Made by a program: the position numbers and the translations under genes
The notes under the pieces: generated by a model
Seen by the model: the letters and a program-made list of their open reading frames with translations, nothing else
What the model was told of the DNA's origin: nothing
Database searches by the model: none
NCBI GenBank assembly: GCA_040399685.1
Contig: JBBART010000023.1
Coordinates: 1 to 64,000 of the forward strand
DNA: 64,000 nucleotides
Direction of reading: 5' to 3'
Source of the DNA: CAIQQQ01 sp040399685
GTDB lineage: Bacteria; Pseudomonadota; Alphaproteobacteria; Acetobacterales; Acetobacteraceae
Shown here: positions 56,902 to 64,000 of the stretch, in pieces
Numbering within the stretch: the first letter of the stretch is position 1
Layout: each line of letters opens with the position of its first letter

Positions 56902-57407
56902 TGCAGCACATCGGCGCGGGATCGGCCTTGCGGTCCCGCGCCGTGATGTCACGCGTACAGATACGGAAGTCGTCGAACGCCCCGATGACGTTCCATTCGA
57001 AAGTTTCAGTCATTACCTGAAACACAAGACGACCTCGCAGAGTCAAGGTCGCTTCATATCAACAAACTCTGATTTTATGACTTACTGTTGATGTTACCAC
57101 GTTTGCTGAAACAGCGCCTTTTGGGTAGGCTCTTAACATCCAAAAGCGGTAACGTCAGTCAACAACAAAAACGCACATCCTAAAAAAACAAAAACCTTCC
57201 AAGAACGATTGGATTTTCGTTCGATGGAAACTTATGGAAAAACGGCAACTCAATTCTGACCTGACGCGCCAATCCCTTAAACAGAACATGCTCGCCCTGA
57301 ACTTGCCCAGTTTCGAATACTTCGAAATACAGTGAAATAGGCGCTGAAACATAAAGCCCTCTTTCATTTTGCACCTTGTTCACGGCGTTCGAACTGGAGA
57401 GATTGCT
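56902..57407. other. AT-rich 506-base intergenic region with several inverted repeats
   Basis: No convincing gene is present. The stretch is clearly AT-richer than its surroundings. Inverted repeats are GTTTCAG-7-CTGAAAC (57003-57023), ATCAACA...TGTTGAT (57058-57092), and a nested pair GTTACC...CTTTTGG...CCAAAAG-C-GGTAAC (57093-57153). It probably holds the promoter and control sites of the beta-helix gene. A 70-codon minus-strand frame at 57155-57367 has no support. Confidence 0.6.
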
Positions 57408-59300
57408 ATGGCGACTTTTTATGTATCTCCCACCGGGAGCGACACTGCCAACGGAACATCCGCCACCACTGCCTTTGCAACGCTCGCAAAGGCCCAAGCC
57501 GCCATGCAGGCCAGCGCAGGGGCGGACACGGTCTATCTCCGAGGCGGCACCTACTCGACCTCCCTGAGCCTGACAGCAAAAGACTCAAACGAGACCTGGG
57601 CGGCCTATGCTGGCGAAACGCCGATCATCACGGGCGGGTCATCTGTGACCGGATGGACAGCAGGCGCAAACGGCATCTGGACAGCCCACGTGGCCTTGTC
57701 TGACGTCCAGCAACTGGTCGTCAACGGCGTTCCCCAGCATGAGGCACGCTTCCCGAACTACGATCCGGCGGACCCGCTGCGCGGCGGGTGGGCCTGGTCA
57801 AAGGCGCTTCCGGCGGGCAGCAACGCCTTCACGCAGATGGCCTATGACAAAACGGCCTTTCCAGCAGGCACGCTGATTGCCGGCGAAAAAGTCGTTGTTG
57901 TGGATGATGCCGGATATTCCAGCAACGTGATGACGATCAAGTCGATCAACGCGACAACCGGCGTCATGACCTTCACGAACGGCACCGACTACGAGCACGG
58001 CCCGGGCGCCCGATTCTATGTGGAAGGCGGCTCGGCGCTGCTGAACCAGGTGGGGGAATGGTCCTACGACAAGGCCTCGCAGACCTTGCGCTACATGGCG
58101 CCCGCCGGATTCAACGGCACCGGCGTTGTGGCGGCAGGGCAGAAGGGAAACCTGGTCACCGTCAACGGCGCCTCCAACGTCAACTTCAACGGCATCACGT
58201 TCAACAACGTCGGCACCAACACGGGCTATGCCGACACCACGCCGGCCGCGATCGATGTGGTCAACAGTTCAGGCATCGGCATCACCAAGGACAATTTTGC
58301 CAACGTAGCAACCGGCGTTCGGATCGACGGCAGCCACGCCGTCACTGTGTCAAACAACACGATGAACAACATCCTGTCATCGGCCGTCGACATCACCGCC
58401 ACGTCTTACCAAAACATCATCTCCGGCAACAACATCAACAACAGCAACACCCTGTATTTCCAGAACGGGGCGGTGCAGATCACCGAAAGCTGGGGCAACA
58501 CGGTCAGCCATAACCTGATCCAGAACACGTCCCGGTTCGGCATTGCCGAAGTCAACTACGACCCCGCGATGAAGTCCGGCGGCAACACCTTCTCCAGCAA
58601 CGTCCTGCTGCACACCGGCCAGCAAACAACAGATGTCGGCGCCATCTATGTCATCTCGGGCAGCGACAACACCGCCCTCGGCGACACCATCAGCGGCAAC
58701 ACCATCGTCGACACCGGCGGCCTGACGGGAACGCCGAGCGGCACGTTCGTCACCGGACAAGACTTCTCCAACGGCGTCTATCTGGACGACAACGCCAGCG
58801 GCGCGTCGGTGATCGGCAACTTCATCTACGGAACCGGCGAAAGCGGCGTCAAAATCCACGGCGGCATCAATGACAAGGTCACCAACAACGTCATCCTGCA
58901 TGCCGGACAATGGAGCATCGAGACGCTGGGCGTTGATCAGACGATGACGGGCACGGATATCAGCCACAACCTGCTGGATGTTTCCACCTCCACAGAATCG
59001 CCCATCGCGCTCGACACCACCTTTGTCAGCCCAACCGCCAGCCACAACAACGTCATCCTCAACCCCACAGGCAAGGCGCTGCTGAACTACGGCGAGCAGT
59101 CATGGGCGCAATATCTGCAAGCCGGCGGCGAAAAGGGCACAGTGTCCTTGGCAAAGGCCGGCTTCACCAACCCCAGCACCGGCGACTTCTCGTTCGTGTC
59201 CACATCGGGCGCGCTGGCGAGTGGCATGACGCAGCTCGCATGGACCCAGATGGGGCCATCGGGCTGGTCCTCCATCCCGCACAGCACGCTGTTCACCTGA
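57408..59300 (+). CDS. Right-handed parallel beta-helix repeat protein
   Basis: This 630-residue protein is rich in Asn, Gly, Thr and Ser. The N-terminus (FYVSPTGSDTANGTSATTAFATLAKAQAAM) is a DUF1565-like cap seen in pectate-lyase-fold proteins. From about residue 245 it shows repeated beta-helix coils (NFNGITFNNVG, ITKDNFANV, VSNNTMNNI, ISGNNINNS, VSHNLIQNTS). No signal peptide is visible, so it is either cytoplasmic or secreted without Sec. A GGAGAG site lies 7 bases before the ATG. A polysaccharide lyase or epimerase role is possible but no catalytic residues could be assigned. Confidence 0.82.
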   Translation: MATFYVSPTGSDTANGTSATTAFATLAKAQAAMQASAGADTVYLRGGTYSTSLSLTAKDSNETWAAYAGETPIITGGSSVTGWTAGANGIWTAHVALSDVQQLVVNGVPQHEARFPNYDPADPLRGGWAWSKALPAGSNAFTQMAYDKTAFPAGTLIAGEKVVVVDDAGYSSNVMTIKSINATTGVMTFTNGTDYEHGPGARFYVEGGSALLNQVGEWSYDKASQTLRYMAPAGFNGTGVVAAGQKGNLVTVNGASNVNFNGITFNNVGTNTGYADTTPAAIDVVNSSGIGITKDNFANVATGVRIDGSHAVTVSNNTMNNILSSAVDITATSYQNIISGNNINNSNTLYFQNGAVQITESWGNTVSHNLIQNTSRFGIAEVNYDPAMKSGGNTFSSNVLLHTGQQTTDVGAIYVISGSDNTALGDTISGNTIVDTGGLTGTPSGTFVTGQDFSNGVYLDDNASGASVIGNFIYGTGESGVKIHGGINDKVTNNVILHAGQWSIETLGVDQTMTGTDISHNLLDVSTSTESPIALDTTFVSPTASHNNVILNPTGKALLNYGEQSWAQYLQAGGEKGTVSLAKAGFTNPSTGDFSFVSTSGALASGMTQLAWTQMGPSGWSSIPHSTLFT

Positions 59301-59311
59301 CCGAAACAACA

Positions 59312-59341
59312 GACTCGCCGGCGCCCAAGCGTCGGCGAGTC
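59312..59341 (+). terminator. Hairpin after the beta-helix gene
   Basis: GACTCGCCG (59312-59320) pairs perfectly with CGGCGAGTC (59333-59341) around a 12-base loop. It is 11 bases past the stop codon. No T-run follows. Confidence 0.6.
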
Positions 59342-59414
59342 GCTCCATGAGGAGGCACATAGCCGCCCTGCACAGAAAGATTCGTGGAGAAATTGACCTA
59401 CGTTTTAAAACTGC

Positions 59415-59430
59415 CTATTAATTTTAATAG
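59415..59430. repeat. Short AT-rich palindrome (possible operator)
   Basis: CTATTAA-TT-TTAATAG is a perfect 7-bp inverted repeat in a locally AT-rich patch upstream of the small plus-strand gene at 59566. It is followed by AGGAG and ATGATG, which open a 29-30-codon frame (from 59440) of doubtful reality. Confidence 0.4.
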
Positions 59431-59565
59431 CGCAGGAGAATGATGGAATGCCCCGCCGTGCCACCTGTCCAAGCTTCCGGACCATCGCTGGACTCTGATC
59501 CAGCGCACCACAGCCGCGACACCAATTGACCGGGCGCCCTCAGCGCCGCCCGGAGGCAGGGCACC

Positions 59566-59763
59566 ATGCACGCATCATCTCATGTCATCGAAGTGGCCGG
59601 CGTTTTCGCCGGCGCCGCCGTCCGCGTGGCCAATCACTACCGCTTCGTCGCCGTCGACCCGCGGGTTGAGGAACTGGATCTCAGCGACTGGCCAACATTG
59701 CCGGACGTCCACCGCGTCGTGCGGCATCTGCTGGTCAACGGGCGCCTGCCACAACGCGCCTGA
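59566..59763 (+). CDS. Small hypothetical protein (65 aa)
   Basis: This is a short protein with the sequence pattern VIEVAGVFAGAAVRVANHYRFVAVDPRVEELDLSDW and a basic C-terminal helix. A clear GGAGG lies 8 bases before the ATG, which supports translation. I do not recognise a family. It converges on ssuB with eight bases between the stops. Confidence 0.6.
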   Translation: MHASSHVIEVAGVFAGAAVRVANHYRFVAVDPRVEELDLSDWPTLPDVHRVVRHLLVNGRLPQRA

Positions 59764-59771
59764 ACACACCA

Positions 59772-60497
59772 TCAGGCCGCGTGTTCAAGCTCTGTCTCCA
59801 CGCCCAGAATCCGCAGCAACGCCTGCCGCAGTTCGGCAAAACGCGGATGCGCGTGGCGACGCGGGTGCGGCAGGTCCACCCGGATATCGGCAACCAGACG
59901 CCCCTGCGCCAGCACCACGCAGCGATCCGCCAGCAAGACGGCCTCATCCACGTCATGCGTCACGATCAGCGTGGTGGGGGCATGGGCGCGCCATAGCTCG
60001 GTCACCAGACCATGCATGCGGATGCGGGTCAGCGCGTCCAGGGCTGCGAACGGTTCGTCCAGCAGCAGCAACGCCGGTTGGCGCACCAAGGCGCGCGCCA
60101 GCGCCACACGCTGCGCCTCGCCGCCAGAGAGTGTGGCGGGCCAGGCATCCAGATGCCGCTCCAGCCCCACTTCCCGCAGCGCCGTCTGGGCGCGGGCGCG
60201 GATGTCATCACCGCCAAGGCCCAGCGCCACGTTGCGCCACACCTGTTTCCACGGCAGCAAACGCGGCTCCTGAAACACCACAGACACCGGGCGCGGCAAC
60301 ACGATCTCGGCGTCGGACGGCGCCGGGTCGAGCCCCGCCAAGGTGCGGAGCAATGTGGTCTTGCCAGAGCCGCTGCGACCCAGCAGGGCCACCCGCTCAC
60401 CCGCGGCCAGATCCAGATTCAGCCCATCCAGCACAACACGGTCACCGAACCGACGGGTGAGGTTGCGCACGCGCACAGCGGAGGAGGCTTCAGACAT
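59772..60497 (-). CDS. ssuB: ABC transporter ATP-binding protein, aliphatic sulfonate/nitrate type
   Basis: This 241-residue ATPase has Walker A LLGRSGSGKTTLL, Q-loop VFQEPRLLPWKQV, signature LSGGEAQRVALARAL, Walker B LLLLDEPFAALD and switch VTHDVDEA. The FQEPRLLPW segment is typical of SsuB/TauB proteins. It follows ssuC by three bases. The binding protein that would define the substrate is not next to it. Confidence 0.88.
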   Translation of the reverse strand: MSEASSAVRVRNLTRRFGDRVVLDGLNLDLAAGERVALLGRSGSGKTTLLRTLAGLDPAPSDAEIVLPRPVSVVFQEPRLLPWKQVWRNVALGLGGDDIRARAQTALREVGLERHLDAWPATLSGGEAQRVALARALVRQPALLLLDEPFAALDALTRIRMHGLVTELWRAHAPTTLIVTHDVDEAVLLADRCVVLAQGRLVADIRVDLPHPRRHAHPRFAELRQALLRILGVETELEHAA

Positions 60498-60500
60498 GGC

Positions 60501-61304
60501 TCAGCGCTCCGACATCAAGGAAGGGCGGCCCCGCAACGCCTGGCGTTCCAACGCACGCACCAGCGCGTCGGCGGTCAGGCCCAGCAGGGCGTAGATCAGC
60601 AGGCCGACCACGATCACATCTGTGCGCAGAAAATCCCGCGCATCGCTGATCAGGTAGCCGATGCCGGCCTCGGCGTTGATCTGCTCGGCCACCACCAGGC
60701 TCAACCAGCCCACGCCGAGCGAATAGCGCAGTCCCACGAGGCCAGACGGCAGCGCGCCCGGCAGGATGACGTGGCGGATCAGCCCGGCGCGGTTCAGGCC
60801 GAACACCTGGGCCGCCTCCACCAGCTTGCGATCCACGCCGCGAATGCCCGCGAACACATTCAGATAGATCGGAAACGTGGTGCCAAGCGCCACCAGGGCG
60901 ATCTTCGGCGTCTCACCGATGCCGAACCACAGGATGAACAGCGGCACCAGCCCCAGGAACGGCAGCGTGCGCAACATCTGCATCGGCGCGTCCACCACCT
61001 CCTCGCCGGCGCGGCTCAATCCGGCGGTCACGGCCAGGACGGTACCGACCGAGACGCCGATGGCCAACCCCACCGACACGCGGGCGAGCGAGACCAGCAA
61101 ATGGTGCGCCAACGCGCCCGACACCAGCAGCCCCCAGGCGGCGACCAGAATGGTGGACGGTGCGGCCAGCGTGCGTGGCGCAATAATCCCGGCCATCGAG
61201 GCCGCCTGCCACAGCGCCACCAGCACCAACGGCGAGATGAAGCGGCGACAGGCACGCAGGTTCAAATGCCGTGGCGCGGGCGGCGATATCTTTCTCACAC
61301 TCAC
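60501..61304 (-). CDS. ssuC: ABC transporter permease, aliphatic sulfonate type
   Basis: This 267-residue permease has about six transmembrane helices. The EAA loop reads LVEAAQVFGLNRAGLIRHVILPGALPSGLVGLR, and the AEQINAEAGIGYLISDAR loop is typical of the SsuC/TauC group. The start is GTG at 61304 and the ribosome binding site is weak. It forms a two-gene unit with ssuB. Sulfonate uptake is the best family-level guess; nitrate or taurine cannot be excluded. Confidence 0.87.
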   Translation of the reverse strand: MSVRKISPPAPRHLNLRACRRFISPLVLVALWQAASMAGIIAPRTLAAPSTILVAAWGLLVSGALAHHLLVSLARVSVGLAIGVSVGTVLAVTAGLSRAGEEVVDAPMQMLRTLPFLGLVPLFILWFGIGETPKIALVALGTTFPIYLNVFAGIRGVDRKLVEAAQVFGLNRAGLIRHVILPGALPSGLVGLRYSLGVGWLSLVVAEQINAEAGIGYLISDARDFLRTDVIVVGLLIYALLGLTADALVRALERQALRGRPSLMSER

Positions 61305-61363
61305 GACCCCGTAGTTTCAATGAGGCATCGCCCCCAGGCCAGCCGCCTTGACAGCCACGCCGC

Positions 61364-61753
61364 TCACTTCGCCGGCTTGTGCTTTGCCTGCCAGCTTTTC
61401 ATCCCGGCGATCTCCTTTTCCTGCGCGGCCACAATGTCCTGCGCCAGCTTCCGCAATTCCGGATCGGTGCCGTACTGGAGTTCGATCTTCGCCATATCAA
61501 TCGCGCCCTGGTGATGCGGGATCATGCCGGCGACAAAATCCTGATCGGCATTGCCAGACAAAGGCGCGCCCATGCCCTGCATCATCTTGTCATTGGCGGA
61601 CTTGAAGGCCTTGGACGACGGCGTGTCGGCGCCAGCCTTCGGCATCTCCATGCCGGGATGCGCCATACCGGGCATTGGCTGCGTCTGCTGGGCCAGCGCC
61701 GGGACAGAGACGGACATCAGGGCGAGCGCGAGAAGGTTGCGAATAGGCGACAT
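61364..61753 (-). CDS. DUF305 secreted protein
   Basis: This 129-residue protein has a signal peptide (cleavage after VPALA). The mature chain has Met/His-rich PMPGMAHPGMEMP and the DUF305 core DQDFVAGMIPHHQGAIDMAKIEL. DUF305 proteins are ferritin-like helical bundles often linked to copper. The ATG at 61753 has AAAGGA about 8 bases upstream. It is separate from ssuC by 59 bases. Confidence 0.88.
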   Translation of the reverse strand: MSPIRNLLALALMSVSVPALAQQTQPMPGMAHPGMEMPKAGADTPSSKAFKSANDKMMQGMGAPLSGNADQDFVAGMIPHHQGAIDMAKIELQYGTDPELRKLAQDIVAAQEKEIAGMKSWQAKHKPAK

Positions 61754-61899
61754 GGGAGGGGTCCTTTGACAGTGACAGGCCATACTGGACATCGTGACCA
61801 GAACGGCCCGGCGCAAGAAGCACAGTGACACGCCGGGGCTTGCCTTCGCGGCACGGAGCGTGTGCGATCACATCTTAACCCGCCTCGGAGGCAAAGGCT

Positions 61900-63042
61900 T
61901 TGACCAAGGTTCTGATCGTGGGCGGCGGAATTGCAGGTCTGTCCACCGCCTGGGCACTGTCCCGGCGCGGGGTCGAGGTGGAACTTTTCGAACAAGGCCC
62001 GCTGCCGAACCCACGCAGTTCCTCGCATGACGAGCACCGCATCATCCGCCATGCCTATGGCACCATGGAAGGCTATGCCCATCTGATGCCCGAGGCGTTC
62101 CGGATCTGGGACCGCATGTGGCAGGATCTCGGCACCACGCATTACGATCCCTGCGGCCTGACCTATGTCATCCGCAAGCCGGCCGATCTGGCGGATGGCG
62201 GCTGGTATCCCGCCGTCCAACGTGCGCTGGACGACATGGGCATCGCCTGCCGCGACCTGCCGCTTGACCAGATGCCAACGCGCTATCCCATGCTGCGCCA
62301 GGACGGCGTGCTGAAAGTGATCGAAACCGAAGGCGCCGGCCTGCTGTTCCCCGCCCGCATCCTGACGGAGCTGGTGGTGCTGCTGGCCCGCCGGGGCGTG
62401 CGGCTGCACACCGGCGCTGCCGTCACCGAGATCGACGCCGAGCATGGCCGGCTGGTCTGCGACGGCAAAACCCATTCCGGTGACCATATCGTGGTGGCCG
62501 CCGGGGCCTGGGCGGACCGACTGGTGCCCTCCTTGCGCCAGATCGCCACCCCGTCGCGCCAGGGCGTGCTGTATCTGGCGCCACCACCGGCACTGGCGGA
62601 AGCCTGGGCGAACGCGCCGGCCATGATGGACACAGATATCGACAGCGGCGTCTATGCCCTGCCGCCACGCCGGGGCACGCGGCTGAAGATCGGCGATCAC
62701 CGCTTCTCCCGCACCGGCGACCCGGACGGGGACCGCATCGCCACCGCCCAGGATCTGGAGGCGCTGTGGCCGTCCATGCGCAATATGTTCCGCGACGTGG
62801 ACCACTACACCGTGCTGGAGCCGAAAGCCTGCTTCTACACCGTGACGGCCACCGAGGAATTTCATGTGGCGCCGCTCGGGGCGGCTGGGATGATCATCAG
62901 CGCCTGCTCCGGCCACGGCTTCAAGCTCGGTGCCCTGATGGGGGATCTGGCGGCGCGGGCGATCACCGGCGAGATGGCCATGACGGACCTGCCCGACCTC
63001 GCGGCCGGACGAATCCTGCGGCCGCGATTTGTCGGGGCGTGA
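61900..63042 (+). CDS. FAD-dependent amine oxidase (sarcosine oxidase/DAO family), TTG start
   Basis: This 380-residue DAO-family flavoprotein has the FAD motif VLIVGGGIAGLSTAWALSRRG at the N-terminus. A conserved SSSHDEHRIIRHAYG segment near residues 40-54 resembles monomeric sarcosine oxidase and N-methyltryptophan oxidase. CSGHGFKLGALMGDLAA closes the FAD domain; its Cys position matches the covalent-flavin cysteine of MSOX-type enzymes. The start is TTG at 61900 with GGAGG 8 bases upstream. The substrate is probably an N-methylated or secondary amine. Confidence 0.85.
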   Translation: MTKVLIVGGGIAGLSTAWALSRRGVEVELFEQGPLPNPRSSSHDEHRIIRHAYGTMEGYAHLMPEAFRIWDRMWQDLGTTHYDPCGLTYVIRKPADLADGGWYPAVQRALDDMGIACRDLPLDQMPTRYPMLRQDGVLKVIETEGAGLLFPARILTELVVLLARRGVRLHTGAAVTEIDAEHGRLVCDGKTHSGDHIVVAAGAWADRLVPSLRQIATPSRQGVLYLAPPPALAEAWANAPAMMDTDIDSGVYALPPRRGTRLKIGDHRFSRTGDPDGDRIATAQDLEALWPSMRNMFRDVDHYTVLEPKACFYTVTATEEFHVAPLGAAGMIISACSGHGFKLGALMGDLAARAITGEMAMTDLPDLAAGRILRPRFVGA

Positions 63043-63161
63043 CCACCCGCAAACATTCAAACGAATAATATGGCGGTTGGCAGGCACGAAACGTCCATCA
63101 TCTGCCATAGTGCGATGTGCTACCCGCCGACGACGGCGTAATTAAAAACGGGGACGAAACG

Positions 63162-64000
63162 ATGAAGCCAATCAGAACGATGATCGCAGCGATTGCCCTG
63201 GCCGCCCTGGGCTTGACCATGCCGGCCAGCGCCCAAACCAAGGGCAACGTGGGCATTGCCATGCCGACCAAGTCGTCGGCCCGCTGGATCTTGGACGGTG
63301 AGAACATCGTCAAGGTGCTCAAGGCCCGCGGTTACACCACCGACCTCCAATATGCTGATGACGACGTGCCGAACCAGCTCGCGCAGATCGAGAACATGCT
63401 GACCAAGGGCGCAAAGGTGCTGGTCATCGCCGCCATCGACGGCACCACGCTGTCGGACGTTCTCAGCCAGGCCGCCAAGGCCGGCACCAAGGTGATCGCG
63501 TATGACCGCCTGATCCGCAATTCACCGAACGTCGATTATTACGCCACCTTCGACAATTTCCAGGTCGGCGTGTTGCAGGCTGAATCAATCATCACGCCGC
63601 TTGGGCTGAAGGAGGGCAAAGGCCCGTTCAACATCGAGCTGTTCGGCGGCTCGCCGGACGACAACAACGCCTTCTTCTTCTACAACGGCGCAATGTCGGT
63701 GTTCGACCCGTACATCAAATCCGGCAAACTGGTTGTCGCCAGCGGCCAGACCGGCATGGACAAAGTGTCCACCCTGCGCTGGGACGGCGCCACCGCCCAG
63801 GCCCGCATGGACAATTTGCTGAGCGCCTATTACGCAAAAAAGACCGTCGATGCCGTGCTGTCACCGTATGACGGCATCTCGATCGGCATTCTGTCCTCGC
63901 TGAAGGGCGTCGGCTATGGCAGCGGCAAGCAGACGATGCCCATCGTCAGCGGCCAGGACGCCGAAGTGCCGTCCATCAAATCCATCCTCGCCGGCGAACA
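63162..64000 (+). CDS. chvE: Sugar ABC transporter substrate-binding protein, ChvE type (cut by window end)
   Basis: Only the first 279 codons are in the window. A signal peptide ends at PASAQ. The mature chain (GNVGIAMPTKSSARWILDGENIVKVLKARGY, LVIAAIDGTTLSDVLSQAAKAGTKVIAYDRLI, ELFGGSPDDNNAFFFYNGAM) closely follows ChvE, the multiple-monosaccharide periplasmic receptor with galactose, glucose and arabinose ligands. The ATG at 63162 follows GGGGACG. ATPase and permease genes (gguAB type) would be expected just beyond the window. Confidence 0.9.
   Translation, partial: MKPIRTMIAAIALAALGLTMPASAQTKGNVGIAMPTKSSARWILDGENIVKVLKARGYTTDLQYADDDVPNQLAQIENMLTKGAKVLVIAAIDGTTLSDVLSQAAKAGTKVIAYDRLIRNSPNVDYYATFDNFQVGVLQAESIITPLGLKEGKGPFNIELFGGSPDDNNAFFFYNGAMSVFDPYIKSGKLVVASGQTGMDKVSTLRWDGATAQARMDNLLSAYYAKKTVDAVLSPYDGISIGILSSLKGVGYGSGKQTMPIVSGQDAEVPSIKSILAGE

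Noticed and set aside
57155..57367. 70-codon minus-strand frame upstream of the beta-helix gene
   Set aside because: No ribosome binding site or family features; it lies in an AT-rich regulatory region.

Overview
The window is GC-rich, densely packed chromosomal DNA with no plasmid, phage or IS genes. The gene families point to an alphaproteobacterium: the ffs-dnaX-ybaB-recR block, glnK-amtB, a DUF1674 (SDHAF4-like) gene and a twin-transmembrane HIG1-type gene. Gene content and the style of short dispersed repeats suggest Acetobacteraceae. That family assignment is an inference, because no 16S or other marker is present.

Layout. 50-6273 (minus): a probable non-phosphorylated aldonate pathway (2-hydroxyacid dehydrogenase, IlvD/Edd dehydratase, SDR, FAH-family hydrolase) followed by a GT39 glycosyltransferase. 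A TPP-dependent acetolactate-synthase-like gene runs divergently from it. 8262-12866 (plus): a tandem glycine riboswitch and gcvT-gcvH-gcvP, closed by a strong terminator. 12964-18822: a small membrane protein, an SDR lacking catalytic residues, a class I amidotransferase-type hydrolase, a Bcr/CflA efflux pump, and etfB-etfA-hbd. 18929-24790: a small HIG1-type protein, an MscS channel, a 2OG-Fe dioxygenase, and a coupled DUF3300-DUF2950 pair. 24809-30571 (minus): an RND pump with its adaptor, and a UbiH-type hydroxylase. 30795-35160 (plus): glnK-amtB and ftsK. 35169-40269: anmK, a duplicated-domain secreted protein, a DUF1674 gene, recR, ybaB, dnaX and the SRP RNA. 40372-43001: nudC, a lipoprotein, NIPSNAP and lpxR. 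43161-48684 (minus): a sugar ABC importer plus a 2-hydroxyacid dehydrogenase.

48876-54937 (plus) is the most distinctive region. An isoquinoline-1-oxidoreductase-type molybdenum hydroxylase (two subunits) is translationally coupled to a monoheme cytochrome, flavocytochrome c sulfide dehydrogenase (FccB/SoxF), and SoxX, Y, Z and A. There is no soxB or soxCD in the window, and SoxY has an altered C-terminal tip. It looks like one eight-gene sulfur-oxidation operon carrying an unusual molybdoenzyme. Downstream lie a QuiC-type two-domain protein, an AT-rich intergenic region full of inverted repeats, a beta-helix protein without a signal peptide, ssuBC, DUF305, an FAD amine oxidase, and the start of a ChvE-type sugar-binding protein that runs off the window.

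Across the window, four copies of an AT-rich, roughly 135-bp imperfectly palindromic element sit between co-directional genes. Their outer arms are conserved and their centres differ. A second short repeat family (GTAGGTCGGGC type) supplies the stop codon of two genes. Several genes use TTG or GTG starts with clear ribosome binding sites.
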